This document shows, in pieces, positions 27,861-36,187 of a stretch of 64,000 bases of DNA (its first letter is position 1; each line of letters opens with the position of its first letter). The stretch comes from Kutzneria buriramensis (GTDB lineage: Bacteria; Actinomycetota; Actinomycetes; Mycobacteriales; Pseudonocardiaceae): the NCBI RefSeq assembly GCF_003387475.1, contig NZ_QUNO01000026.1, positions 54,282 through 118,281 of the forward strand, written 5' to 3'. The notes under the pieces are model-generated. The model saw nothing but the letters and a program-made list of their open reading frames with translations, did not search any database and was not told where the DNA came from. The translations under genes and the position numbers were made by a program.

Positions 27861-27931
27861 TGTGAGCAATGATCGCATCCGCTGACTGTGTTACCTGAAC
27901 GGGTGAAGGTTCGGCGCGAAATCGGACATCT

Positions 27932-27962
27932 CCCCTTGGTGCACCTTGAATGCACCAAGGGG
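27932..27962 (+). terminator. Perfect 12-bp hairpin after the flavoprotein gene
   Basis: CCCCTTGGTGCA at 27932-27943 pairs exactly with 27951-27962 around a 7-base loop. It is 72 bases past the stop of the FAD oxidoreductase, as expected for the terminator of the SARP-flavoprotein unit. Confidence 0.65.
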
Positions 27963-28115
27963 GTGCGGTGTACACCTTCGGCGGTAGAGATGAACGAACG
28001 TCTCCGCAGGCCGCGAAGGGAGAACGCTGTGACTCAATCGTCGTCCCACAAGCGGCCGCACCGTGTGAACCTGTGCGCGTATGCCGATGAACCCCTCTGC
28101 GGCATCGTGCACTCG

Positions 28116-28174
28116 GGGATGTCGACCGCCGGGCAAGCAGCTGCCCCCGGCTGGTCTTGGGCGGTCGACATCCC
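28116..28174. repeat. Nested hairpin with 15-bp outer stem
   Basis: GGGATGTCGACCGCC at 28116-28130 pairs exactly with 28160-28174. Inside it GGGCA (28131-28135) pairs with TGCCC (28142-28146). It lies 50 bases upstream of the lipoprotein ATG, so it may be a terminator, an attenuator or a leader structure. Confidence 0.6.
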
Positions 28175-28223
28175 ACCCTTGGAGCAGTCGTCCTCCCCGA
28201 TTGTTTCTGCGCGTGGAGAGACG

Positions 28224-28748
28224 ATGGTCCATCGTGCTGTTTGGGTTGTCTGGTCAGTCATTGCCACGACGGTGTCGCTGGCAGGCTGCACCGGGACGCA
28301 CCACTCGTCCACTGTGGAGGCTACGTCGGCCGTGACGTCGACGCCGAGTCGCGATCCGGGGGCAGAGATCGCGGATGTCTATGTGAAGTTCTGGAGCGTC
28401 GGCAATCAGGTCATCCATGATGATCCGTCCCGGTGGCACGACGAACTCGCTGTTGTCGCAGCGGATCCAGAGCTCACGGCGATGCTGACCAACCTGAAAG
28501 CACTCCGGGCACGATCGGTGACCGTGTACGGCGCTACCCACGAACACGTCACGAAGGTGGATGTCGCCGCCGGTGCCGCAACTGTGCGCGACTGTCAGGA
28601 CGCGAGCGAGTCAGGCCAGGCCGATGCCGCGAGCGGAGCGCGAAAGACCGTTGGAATTCCTCGAAATCCCGTTACGGCCAAGCTGGTTCGTAGCGCTGAT
28701 GGACAGTGGAGGGTCTCAGAGATCACGTACCCGGGAGGGACATGCTGA
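28224..28748 (+). CDS. Lipoprotein of unknown function
   Basis: 174 residues from ATG 28224. The N terminus MVHRAVWVVWSVIATTVSLAGC is a lipoprotein signal with lipobox SLAGC. The mature part starts with a Ser/Thr linker, then VYVKFWSVGNQVIHDDPSRW and EITYPGGTC at the very end. Small lipoproteins with this shape (a short alpha/beta domain after a Thr-rich linker) are common in actinobacteria but undefined. Alternative start GTG 28029 has a better ribosome-binding site yet would bury the signal 65 residues in and put a long hairpin inside the coding region. The stop overlaps the next start (TGATG), so the pair is coupled. Confidence 0.7.
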   Translation: MVHRAVWVVWSVIATTVSLAGCTGTHHSSTVEATSAVTSTPSRDPGAEIADVYVKFWSVGNQVIHDDPSRWHDELAVVAADPELTAMLTNLKALRARSVTVYGATHEHVTKVDVAAGAATVRDCQDASESGQADAASGARKTVGIPRNPVTAKLVRSADGQWRVSEITYPGGTC

Positions 28749-29599
28749 TGAAACGGATAAGTGCGATTGGGATCGCAGTCTTGGCAGGTTCGGCTCTGCT
28801 GCTGCTCGTGCCCGCCGAACCGGCGGAGGCGGACGGACCCGGCGGTCAGATCGTCGTGACGCCAGGCGATCAGACGGGGGCCTTCGAGCTGCCGAGCGTC
28901 GGTGTGGGTGCCACGAGCCCGGGACGCCCAGGTTCCTCGGCGCAGGCAGCTAGTACCAGTCAGGCGAATTCGCCCGGTGCAGAGGGAGATGCGGCAAGCC
29001 CGCAGGATCCCGGCCCAGGTGTGCCCTGCATGTATGACTACGCCGGAGGGATGGAGGCCTACAACGAGGCCTGCGTTCGACCGCATGTCGCGGAAGGTGC
29101 GCAGCAGCCATCGGCAAACCAGTTGGCGATTCAGGCGTACCGACAACTCGCCCTACCGCGGCCAGTTCCGCACTTCTCGCCGGATGTGACGACGCCGTCC
29201 GGGCCGGCAACGATCATTGGTGAGCACACGTGGCTGTGGACTGACAAAAACACGTGGGCTTTGCAGAGCAAGCGTGTCCAGGCCGGTGCTGTGTGGGCGG
29301 AAGTGACGGCTATGGCGACGAAGCTGATGTTCAACTCCGGCGCGGGTCGTTCGATCTCGTGTCCAGGTCCCGGAACTGTCTATACCACTGCGGCCGGCCT
29401 GCATGTTCCCTCCCCGGACTGCGACTACGTGTTCGACGAGCCGAGTGCCCGTGTCGATGCGATGTTCGCGATCCAGTGGACGGTGCGCTGGACTGGCTCG
29501 ACCGGGACAGCTCCGGTCGGGGGCTCGTTGCCGGATATGACCTCTCGCGCGGCTGCTGGGTTCGCGGTCGTCGAGATTCAGGCGCTCAACGCCAGCTGA
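28748..29599 (+). CDS. Exported protein of unknown function, 283 aa
   Basis: Begins with a signal peptide (MKRISAIGIAVLAGSALLLL, cut near PAEA). A Pro/Ser/Gly-rich, low-complexity stretch of about 60 residues follows, then PCMYDYAGGMEAYNEACVRPH and a C-terminal domain with TWLWTDKNTWALQSKRVQ and YVFDEPSARVDAMFAIQWT. Several Cys could pair outside the cell. ATG 28748 was chosen because GGGAGGG ends eight bases before it; ATG 28742 is an in-frame alternative. It follows the lipoprotein gene with a one-base overlap. No known domain. Similar secreted proteins in actinobacterial islands often sit next to SAF/Tad genes, as here. Confidence 0.75.
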   Translation: MKRISAIGIAVLAGSALLLLVPAEPAEADGPGGQIVVTPGDQTGAFELPSVGVGATSPGRPGSSAQAASTSQANSPGAEGDAASPQDPGPGVPCMYDYAGGMEAYNEACVRPHVAEGAQQPSANQLAIQAYRQLALPRPVPHFSPDVTTPSGPATIIGEHTWLWTDKNTWALQSKRVQAGAVWAEVTAMATKLMFNSGAGRSISCPGPGTVYTTAAGLHVPSPDCDYVFDEPSARVDAMFAIQWTVRWTGSTGTAPVGGSLPDMTSRAAAGFAVVEIQALNAS

Positions 29600-29706
29600 T
29601 CCAGTTTCGCGGTATCCATTGTATTTCTGTCGGGGGACAAGTGTGTCCGCCACACGACCGCATGCCGGTTACATCGGTGCGGCGGTGCCGTCGCGGCGAG
29701 CATTCA

Positions 29707-29727
29707 GTTCTTCGAACTTCGAAGAAC
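29707..29727. promoter_or_regulatory. Perfect 21-base palindrome upstream of the SH3-like gene
   Basis: GTTCTTCGAA at 29707-29716 and TTCGAAGAAC at 29718-29727 are exact inverted copies around a single C. It ends five bases before the ribosome-binding site GAAGGAGA of the next gene, so it could be an operator or a leader hairpin that masks translation. Confidence 0.55.
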
Positions 29728-29747
29728 GCAGTGAAGGAGAAACTGTC

Positions 29748-30197
29748 ATGTCCTTGAAAGTGAAGAGTTTGGTGATCGCGGTGTCCGCTGTCAGCCTTGT
29801 CTGCGGCGCAACGGCGACGTCGCAGGCGCAGGCACACGGGCATCCCGACCTCGAATCACCTGCGCGTGCCGCATCGCTCCACGATAGGGAGCCCGTCGCG
29901 GCAACGCTCGTGTCGTCGGAGGCACGACCGAGAGACGACACGCCGTGTACCTGGATCGTTGGTGACGGAGTCCGTATCCGATCAACACCGGGTACGTCGG
30001 GTGCGGTTCTGGGACTTGGGTACAACGGCGACGGTTTCCGCGAATACCAGGGGACGCCTGACTGGGTGGAAGGAACGGACCTGCGCACTGGAGTGCGTGG
30101 GTGGGTGTCCGCTCAGTTCGTGACCGCGTACATCGCCAATTGTGCGACGGACGCGGGATCGGCCCCGACCAGGCCGGCCCACGTAGCCGGCCAGTGA
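29748..30197 (+). CDS. Small exported SH3-like protein
   Basis: 149 residues. The first ~28 residues are a signal peptide (KSLVIAVSAVSLVCGA, cut near SQAQA). The C-terminal half resembles a bacterial SH3 (SH3_3-type) fold: GDGVRIRSTPGTSGAVLGL, then EGTDLRTGVRGWVSAQFV. Such domains often bind peptidoglycan. A CTW and an ANC late in the chain could form a disulfide. ATG 29748 has GAAGGAGA seven bases ahead. It is the third exported product in a row, just before the Tad-like locus, but promoters appear separate because of the palindrome upstream. Confidence 0.7.
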   Translation: MSLKVKSLVIAVSAVSLVCGATATSQAQAHGHPDLESPARAASLHDREPVAATLVSSEARPRDDTPCTWIVGDGVRIRSTPGTSGAVLGLGYNGDGFREYQGTPDWVEGTDLRTGVRGWVSAQFVTAYIANCATDAGSAPTRPAHVAGQ

Positions 30198-30242
30198 TCG
30201 TCCCATTCACTGCTTGACCATCGAATGTTGTTGGGAGCAAAC

Positions 30243-30884
30243 ATGCCTGCGCCCGGACTCGTCACGACAACTACCTGCTCCGCACCGCCTTCCTCACCAT
30301 CAACCAGATCCCGTCATCGGTGGTGGCTGGTCGCCGGCGGCGTAGTGCTGGTGGCGGGTTCGCTGGCCGGTGTGGAGTCCTACGTGACCGCGCAGAACCA
30401 GACGAGCTCGGTGTTGGTGCTCGCGCGGGAGGTCGGTTGGGGCCATGCCCTGACTGATGAGGATCTCGAGGTGGCCGGCGCGGTGCAGGACGAGCATCTG
30501 CACGCGATCGACGCCATGGACCGGGCGCAGGTGGTCGGCCAGGTCGCCGCGCACACGCTGCCCGCCGGCACGTTGCTGACCCGTGCCGAACTGACTACCG
30601 CACGAGTGCCAGGTGTCGACCAGGTAGTGACCGGCGTGCTGCTCAAGCCCGGCATGGTGCCGGCGCGGGGCGTGCACCCGGAGGACCGGGTGCTGCTCAC
30701 TCCGACCACGTCCGAGGCGACTCAGGTCCCACCAACAGTCGGGCGGGTCCTGGACGCCGGAACGTCGGCCGCGGATGGCTCGGTCGTGGTCGATGTGGTC
30801 GTGCCGACCGCGCAGGTTGCCATCGCGACGCCGGCAGGCGCTGGTCAGGTCGTGTTGTCGCTACTGGATCCGGAAGGACCGTGA
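30243..30884 (+). CDS. SAF-domain protein, CpaB/RcpC-like
   Basis: 213 residues. After a Ser/Pro-rich cytosolic leader, one transmembrane helix (WWLVAGGVVLVAGSLAGV) is followed by an extracytoplasmic SAF domain: VLVLAREVGWGHALTDEDL, then VVGQVAAHTLPAGTLLTRAEL. SAF proteins of the CpaB/RcpC group assist the secretin or wall passage of Flp pili. GGGAG ends eight bases before ATG 30243. It is the first gene of a tight rightward Tad-like unit; the next gene starts six bases after its stop. Confidence 0.8.
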   Translation: MPAPGLVTTTTCSAPPSSPSTRSRHRWWLVAGGVVLVAGSLAGVESYVTAQNQTSSVLVLAREVGWGHALTDEDLEVAGAVQDEHLHAIDAMDRAQVVGQVAAHTLPAGTLLTRAELTTARVPGVDQVVTGVLLKPGMVPARGVHPEDRVLLTPTTSEATQVPPTVGRVLDAGTSAADGSVVVDVVVPTAQVAIATPAGAGQVVLSLLDPEGP

Positions 30885-30890
30885 ACTGGG

Positions 30891-31685
30891 ATGGCGATCA
30901 TCACGATCGTGTCGGCGAAAGCCGCGCCGGGTGCGACGTCGGCTGCGGTCGCGTTGGCGGTGACCTGGCCGGCGCCGGTGTTGCTGGTGGGTGCGGATCC
31001 GGCCGGTGACGACATCATCGGCGGGTATCTCGGGCCGTGGATTGCGAAGGGCTGGGTGCATCCGGCCAAGGGCATCGTGAGCTTCGCGACCGCGACGAGG
31101 CACGTCGAACCCGACCAGGCGTGTGATCTCGCTGCCCACACCCAGCTGTTGCCCGGTGGCCGGAACGCGCGGGTGCTGCTCGGGTTGAGTGATCCGGCGC
31201 AGATCATGGGAGTCGGGCCCGCCGGGTGGCAGCGGCTGGCCAGGTCCTTGGCGGCCTCTGCGGGAGCGGGGTGCGCGTCGGATGCGATTGTTGATTGCGG
31301 GCGGTTCGGGCTGGCGACGCCGCGAGCGTTGTTGCAGGTGGCGGACCTGGTGTTGGTGGCGGTGCGACCGCAGCGCCGCTCGGTCCTGGCCACCCGTCCG
31401 CTGATCAGGTTGCTGCAACAACAGTTTCAGCCGCAGCGGTTGGGCGTGGCGGTGGTCGCGGCGACGCCGGAGCAGGCTGACGAGGTCGTGGAGGTGCTGA
31501 AGGTCCCGGCGGGCGTGCACCTGCCGGACGACGTGGTGACGGCGCGGGCGTTCTCCGACGGTGCCACGCCGTTGCCGCGGCGGTCGGCTCTGACGCGCAC
31601 CGCCACGGCGGCTGGCACCCGGCTGCACCACGTGCTGAATCAGCCACAGTTGCCGCAGCCGCGTTTGGTCGGAGCCCGGTCATGA
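30891..31685 (+). CDS. TadZ/CpaE-like P-loop protein with a degenerate Walker A
   Basis: 264 residues of the ParA/MinD-like class, expected to place the pilus machinery at the pole. The opening IITIVSAKAAPGATSAAVALA occupies the Walker A position, but the Lys before Thr/Ser is missing (AAPGATS instead of GGxGKS). LLVGADPAGDDI and DAIVDCGRFGL correspond to later ParA motifs. A weakened P-loop is common in TadZ proteins, which supports that role over a true partition ATPase. Overlaps the TadA gene by four bases. Confidence 0.75.
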   Translation: MAIITIVSAKAAPGATSAAVALAVTWPAPVLLVGADPAGDDIIGGYLGPWIAKGWVHPAKGIVSFATATRHVEPDQACDLAAHTQLLPGGRNARVLLGLSDPAQIMGVGPAGWQRLARSLAASAGAGCASDAIVDCGRFGLATPRALLQVADLVLVAVRPQRRSVLATRPLIRLLQQQFQPQRLGVAVVAATPEQADEVVEVLKVPAGVHLPDDVVTARAFSDGATPLPRRSALTRTATAAGTRLHHVLNQPQLPQPRLVGARS

Positions 31686-33031
31686 CCGCGATCGCAGTGC
31701 GGGCGACACGCCCAGGGGCTGACCCGCGTCTGGTCGCCGAGCTGCGGCGCCGCGTCGACGTCCGCCTCGAACAGGCCACCAGCCCGCAGGGCCTGTCCCA
31801 TGCCGAGGACGCCGCCCGGACCGAGGCGGCGGTGTGGCAGGAGATCGAGACCTGGACCAGGCAACGTGCCACGAGCGGCCTGCCTGCGCTGACGCGCGCC
31901 GAGGAGCAGGAACTCGCAGCCGCCGTTATGGCTGCGCTGTCTGGGCTCGGCCCGCTGGAGGTGTTGCTGCGGCGCACCGATGTGGAGAACATCTTCGTCT
32001 TCGGTTGCGACAGCGTGTTCCTGGAGTTGGCCGACGGCACGACCCAGCCGTGGCCCTACTCACTGGCCGAGTCTGATGCCGGGTTGGTGGCGTTGTTGGA
32101 GGGGATGTTCGCGCGGCTGGGTGCGACGAGCCGCGAGTTCAGCGTCGCTACCCCGGTCGGCAACGTGCGGCTGCCGGCCGGCGGGCCGCTGGGCGCCCGG
32201 TTGGCCGCGGTCATGCAGGTCACCGAGCGGCCGACTGCGGCGATCCGGTTGCACCGGCTGGTCAACGCCACCCTGGACACCCTCATCGGCAACGGCACCG
32301 TCGACACCGTGCTGGCGGGGTTCTTGTCGGCGGCGGTGCGGGCGGGTTTGCGGATCGTGGTGTCCGGCGAGTGGGGCTCCGGCAAAACCACCCTGCTGCG
32401 GGCGTTGTGCCACGAGATCCTTCCGTTCGAGCATGTGGTGACCATCGAGGACGAGCGCGAACTCGGCTTGCACACCTGGCCGGCGCGGCACCCGTTGGTG
32501 ACTTCGATGGAGGCCCGCCTGCCCAACGCCGAAGGCGTAGGCGGCATCACCGTGGAGCAGTTGTTGGTGCAGGCGTTGCGGCATTCGCCGCGGCGGGTGA
32601 TCGTCGGCGAGGTCCGCGGCGGCGAGGTCACCACGTTGCTGCGGGCGTTGAGCACCGGCGCGGGTGGTTTGTGCACGCTGCACGCCGACACCGCGGCAGG
32701 GGTGTTCGATCGGATCGCGAACATGGCGCAGTTGGCCACGCCGCCGCTGCCGGTCGACACGGCCTACCGGTGGACGGCGACCGCGGTCGACCTGATCGTG
32801 CACGTCCGCCGTCGCGACCGCGTTGACCAGGGCCGGCCGCTACGGGAGCGGTTCGTCTCCCAGGTCTTGGAGGTCGGCGCGGTCGGCGATTCCGGAAGGC
32901 CGGACGCGGCCACGCTGCTCGGCCCGGACCCAGATACAGGGCATGCACGGGCGATGTTCCCGCCGAGCCCTCAGATCCAGGAGCGGCTGCGCGCGCACGG
33001 CCTCGACATGAGCAGCTGGGCGGAGGCGTGA
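31682..33031 (+). CDS. tadA: Tad/CpaF-type secretion ATPase
   Basis: Powers pilus assembly from the cytosolic face. 449 residues. Walker A SGEWGSGKTTLL with Lys235, the Asp box HVVTIEDERELGL near 252-264, Walker B RRVIVGEVRGGE near 304-315 and the His box LCTLHADTAAGVFDR are all present, as in CpaF/TadA and related type II/IV ATPases. A helical N terminus with GLGPLEVLLRRTDVENIFV is also family-typical. It overlaps the genes on both sides by four bases, consistent with one operon with tadB and tadC. Confidence 0.9.
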   Translation: MTAIAVRATRPGADPRLVAELRRRVDVRLEQATSPQGLSHAEDAARTEAAVWQEIETWTRQRATSGLPALTRAEEQELAAAVMAALSGLGPLEVLLRRTDVENIFVFGCDSVFLELADGTTQPWPYSLAESDAGLVALLEGMFARLGATSREFSVATPVGNVRLPAGGPLGARLAAVMQVTERPTAAIRLHRLVNATLDTLIGNGTVDTVLAGFLSAAVRAGLRIVVSGEWGSGKTTLLRALCHEILPFEHVVTIEDERELGLHTWPARHPLVTSMEARLPNAEGVGGITVEQLLVQALRHSPRRVIVGEVRGGEVTTLLRALSTGAGGLCTLHADTAAGVFDRIANMAQLATPPLPVDTAYRWTATAVDLIVHVRRRDRVDQGRPLRERFVSQVLEVGAVGDSGRPDAATLLGPDPDTGHARAMFPPSPQIQERLRAHGLDMSSWAEA

Positions 33032-33861
33032 TGATCCCGATCCTGTGTGGACTCGCCGCAGGTGTCGGCTTGTGCGCCATCTGCGCGGGCATGGTCGGCG
33101 TGCGGTTCCCGACGCTCACCCGCCCGCATGCGCGGATCCACCTTGAGCCGCGAATGCTGGCTGCGGCGCTCGCGGCGGGAGCGGTGGTGTGGGCCGTGCT
33201 TGGCTGGCCGGTCGGCGGGATCACCGTGGCCGTGGCGGTGTACTGCGGGCCGCGGCTGCTGCGAGTCACAGCGGCTCGGGCGGTGGCTGATCGTCGGGAG
33301 GCGTTGGCGGAGTGGATCCAGCGCCTGGCCGGACTGCTCGCCGCCGGCGCCGGCGGGATCGAGGACGCGATCGCCCGCTCCGCACACACCGCCCCCGCCC
33401 TGCTGGCCGACCACATCACGACGCTCACGTTCCGGACTCGCGCACTCGGCGCCGAACCGGCGTTGCGGGCGTTCGCCGACGATCTGGCCGATGGTGAGGT
33501 CGACGCCGTAGTGGCCAGCCTGATCCTGCGAGTCCGTGACGGCGGCAGCGGACTGGTGGGAGTCTTGCATGCGCGGGCCGTGACACTGCGTCAGCAGGTC
33601 CAGGCGGAATTGGCGGTCGAGGCCGAACGCCAGCGGCCCCGTACGCAGATGATGATCATTATGGCGATCGTCGCCGGCACCGTGGCGGTGCTGCAGATGG
33701 CCTCGCACCTGCTCGACTCTTACGCCACCGTGGACGGCCAGATCTGGCTTGGGTTGGTCGCAGCGATCTGGGCCGTCGCCTTCGTATGGGCTTTCTACCT
33801 GACCCGCCCGGCCACATCGAAGCGGTTCCTGGTCGATGACCGGACGGGTGGTCGGCGATGA
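33028..33861 (+). CDS. tadB: TadB-like membrane protein (T2SSF domain)
   Basis: 277 residues. N-terminal hydrophobic segments (ILCGLAAGVGLCAICAGMVG, AAALAAGAVVWAVLGW) precede a cytosolic T2SSF-type domain (REALAEWIQRLAGLLAAGAG, LILRVRDGGSGLVGVLHARA), and two transmembrane helices close the chain (MMIIMAIVAGTVAVLQM, IWLGLVAAIWAVAFVWAFYL). This is the usual layout of TadB, the inner-membrane platform on which TadA acts. Four-base overlaps tie it to tadA and to the next platform gene. Confidence 0.85.
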   Translation: MMIPILCGLAAGVGLCAICAGMVGVRFPTLTRPHARIHLEPRMLAAALAAGAVVWAVLGWPVGGITVAVAVYCGPRLLRVTAARAVADRREALAEWIQRLAGLLAAGAGGIEDAIARSAHTAPALLADHITTLTFRTRALGAEPALRAFADDLADGEVDAVVASLILRVRDGGSGLVGVLHARAVTLRQQVQAELAVEAERQRPRTQMMIIMAIVAGTVAVLQMASHLLDSYATVDGQIWLGLVAAIWAVAFVWAFYLTRPATSKRFLVDDRTGGRR

Positions 33862-34736
33862 ACACCGAGCTGGTCCTGCTCGGTCTCGGCGTCGCTGCCG
33901 GCGTCCTGCTGATCGCCGCCGCGCTGCTGCCCGCCCGCCGCGAATCGCTCGTCACGGCGATCGCCCGGGTAGACGCGATCAATGCGGACCCGGACCAGCC
34001 GGTTCGGCCGCCGATGTGGTGGCGGGCCATGCTCGAGCAGCTCACCGCCTCCTGCGCGCGCTCGACCTTGTCGTGGTGGCGCATCCCGGCCGCCGACCTG
34101 ATCGTGCTGAATCGGACACCGCTCGCCTTCACCACCCGCCGGACGGTCGCCGCCGGCATGGGCGCGCTTATAACGACGGTTGTGGCGGTGCGGGTTCTGC
34201 CGTCGGCGCAGTTCCCTATTGCCGCCGCCGTGGCTGGGGCGGTGGTGGGCTGGGTGCTGCCGGCGCGGGTAGTGGCGCGGGCGGCGCGGCAGGCGCGGGT
34301 GGAGTTCGTCGCCGCGATCGCCGTGTTGTGTGACCTGACTGCGCAAGAGCGTGACGCCGGCCGCGCGCCGGCCCAAGCGGTCGCCGAGGCCGCGGCGGTG
34401 GCCGAGGGCTGGGTGAGCGTGATGGTGCGGGCGCGGCTGCGCAGTGCACAGCGCCTCGGCAACACGCCGTGGGACGCGCTCAGCGCGCTTGCCGAGCAGA
34501 TCCAAGTCCGCGAAGTCGCCGATCTCGGCGAGATCATCGCCACCGCTTCCGACGGCGCGGCGATCAGTCGCGCCCTGCGTGACAAGGCCGCGGCTTTGCG
34601 GGTCCGTGCCGTGCAGGCCGACACCGCCGCCGCGACCGCGAGGGTCGAGTGGCTGGTGTGGCCGGTCGGCCTGCTGGTGATCGGCATGACCGCCTTGGTA
34701 CTGCGCGGCATCGCCACCCAGATCGCTATCCCCTGA
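33858..34736 (+). CDS. tadC: TadC-like membrane protein (T2SSF domain)
   Basis: 292 residues with a start helix (LVLLGLGVAAGVLLIAAALL), two central hydrophobic segments near 95-140, a T2SSF-type region (CDLTAQERDAGRAPAQAV, then VREVADLGEIIATASDGAAI) and a terminal helix (VWPVGLLVIGMTALVLRG). Partner of TadB in the inner-membrane platform. The pilin-like gene begins 27 bases after its stop, with a good ribosome-binding site. Confidence 0.85.
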   Translation: MNTELVLLGLGVAAGVLLIAAALLPARRESLVTAIARVDAINADPDQPVRPPMWWRAMLEQLTASCARSTLSWWRIPAADLIVLNRTPLAFTTRRTVAAGMGALITTVVAVRVLPSAQFPIAAAVAGAVVGWVLPARVVARAARQARVEFVAAIAVLCDLTAQERDAGRAPAQAVAEAAAVAEGWVSVMVRARLRSAQRLGNTPWDALSALAEQIQVREVADLGEIIATASDGAAISRALRDKAAALRVRAVQADTAAATARVEWLVWPVGLLVIGMTALVLRGIATQIAIP

Positions 34737-34762
34737 TCTTCCGATACGGCAAGGAGAACAGC

Positions 34763-34981
34763 ATGCCCGGGAATCTCGTGCACCGCGTGATGGAAACGTT
34801 CACGCTGGCGATCTGGTGCTGCGGAAAGGACGCCCTCCGCCAGCTGCGCACTGAGGAGCGTGGCTCACACCTCGTCGAGGTTGCCCTCGGCATCGGGTTT
34901 GTGCTGCTGCTGGGCGCGATCCTGTGGCCGCAGCTCCAACAGCTCCTCACCACCCTGATCAGCAAATGGAAAGTCCCGTGA
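34763..34981 (+). CDS. Flp-like pilin
   Basis: 72 residues. A short charged leader ends at EERG, then SHLVEVALGIGFVLLLGAI. The Gly followed by four residues and a Glu (G-SHLVE) is the type IV prepilin cleavage pattern with the conserved Glu5. One hydrophobic helix follows and then a short tail, the usual Flp pilin shape, although the leader (~34 residues) is longer than normal. AAGGAGA lies before ATG 34763. No prepilin peptidase gene is present in this locus. Overlaps the next gene by four bases (GTGA). Confidence 0.75.
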   Translation: MPGNLVHRVMETFTLAIWCCGKDALRQLRTEERGSHLVEVALGIGFVLLLGAILWPQLQQLLTTLISKWKVP

Positions 34982-35376
34982 CCCCGTTGCGTACCTGGGC
35001 CGGGGATGATCGGGGCTCGGTGGCCGTCGAGGTCGCGATGTGGCTGATGCCCGCGCTGCTGGCCGTGTTCGGACTCGTGCAGCTCGCGCTGTGGTGGGCC
35101 GCCGTGGACACCTGCTCGGCTGCCGCCCAAGAAGGCCTCGACACTGGCCGCGTCGTCGGCGGCAGCCCTACGGCCGCCGAACACGACGCCGCCACCTACA
35201 TCGCCCGCGTCGCCGCCCTCGCCCGCTACCCGAAGGTGTCCACCAGCGGGACCACCGACACCGTGATGCGGGTGACAGTGTCCGCCGACGTCGTCCTGAT
35301 CGTGCCAATCCCCGGCTGGCAGTGGCACGTCGAACGCGCCGCGGTCGGCGCCCGCGAACACGCCACCAACCCATGA
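34978..35376 (+). CDS. TadE-like pseudopilin
   Basis: 132 residues from GTG 34978. The N-terminal GDDRGSVAVEVAMWLMPALL carries a prepilin-like Glu in the hydrophobic stretch, as in TadE/TadF minor pilins. The rest is an extracytoplasmic domain (WWAAVDTCSAAAQEGLDTG, WQWHVERAAVGAREHATNP). Minor pseudopilins of this type are thought to prime or cap pilus assembly. It overlaps the pilin stop. Confidence 0.75.
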   Translation: MTPLRTWAGDDRGSVAVEVAMWLMPALLAVFGLVQLALWWAAVDTCSAAAQEGLDTGRVVGGSPTAAEHDAATYIARVAALARYPKVSTSGTTDTVMRVTVSADVVLIVPIPGWQWHVERAAVGAREHATNP

Positions 35377-35392
35377 CACTCGGGGGATTCGC

Positions 35393-36187
35393 ATGCTGGA
35401 CAACGGAATCTTCACCGACGGACCGCAGCCCATGCTCTGGCGACCCGAACTCGACCACGCTCGACTGCGCCGTCAGGGCGTTGTCGAGTCCGTCGTGACC
35501 GAGCCGCTGCCATTCGCGTGCATCGGCACCGCGGTCGGGGTGCTCGCCGGCGGCTGGATCGGGCTCATGATCGACCTGCTGTGCATCGGCCTAGCGGTGT
35601 TGTGGTCGATCTCGTCGTATCGATGCTGGGGCCTGGACTGTTCCAGGCCAGGGTGGACGCGCCACCGGCGCGACCGCGGCGGTGGCGACTGGTTCTACCG
35701 CCGCTCGGACTTCGAGCGCCTGCCCGCCGCGTCCCGCGACCAGGTCGACACCGTGTTCCAGGCGCTCACCGCGTTCGACGAGACCGCGGTCCTGTCCTGG
35801 CTGGACAACGCGGTGCGGGTCGAGGTGCACCAGGTCGCGTGGACGCTGTTGGACTGCCTGCACGACACGATCCCCGCTCGCACGGTGCTCGCCAGGGCTT
35901 CGGCGGACCTTGCCGGCGATGCGGTCGTGGCGCTGGTGCGCTACGAACTCGTACGGCGCGACGCCGCGATCGCTGTGGGCGTGCAGGCGCTGCGCGAGAC
36001 CAGCGCACTGGTGCGGGAACTCGCGGAGCGGGTCACCGCGCCGGGTCGGCGCGCCGCGCTACGCGCTGATCTGCGCTGTCTGCGCCTGCCCGAGGTGCCT
36101 AGCACGGCCACGGAGCTGCGGGAGGACGTGCGTAACCGCGTCCGAGCGGTGCACGATGTCCTCGACCTGGCCGGGACCGCGCCATGA
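35393..36187 (+). CDS. Unknown membrane-associated protein in the Tad locus
   Basis: 264 residues. Two adjacent hydrophobic segments near 45-75 (FACIGTAVGVLAGGWIGLM, then IDLLCIGLAVLWSISSY) suggest a membrane hairpin; the rest is a charged helical domain (VDTVFQALTAFDETAVLSWL, VALVRYELVRRDAAIAVG, ALRETSALVRELAERV). Family not recognised. It sits between two TadE-like genes, with a four-base overlap on its right, so it probably works with the pilus. ATG 35393 is the first start after the TadE stop. Confidence 0.7.
   Translation: MLDNGIFTDGPQPMLWRPELDHARLRRQGVVESVVTEPLPFACIGTAVGVLAGGWIGLMIDLLCIGLAVLWSISSYRCWGLDCSRPGWTRHRRDRGGGDWFYRRSDFERLPAASRDQVDTVFQALTAFDETAVLSWLDNAVRVEVHQVAWTLLDCLHDTIPARTVLARASADLAGDAVVALVRYELVRRDAAIAVGVQALRETSALVRELAERVTAPGRRAALRADLRCLRLPEVPSTATELREDVRNRVRAVHDVLDLAGTAP

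Larger units (their letters stand above)
27861..28223. other. Intergenic region with two strong hairpins
   Basis: 363 bases. It contains the terminator-like hairpin at 27932-27962 and the long nested hairpin at 28116-28174. A GTG at 28029, with GAAGGGAG six bases ahead, opens a frame that continues into the lipoprotein gene; it is noted there as an alternative start. Confidence 0.5.
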
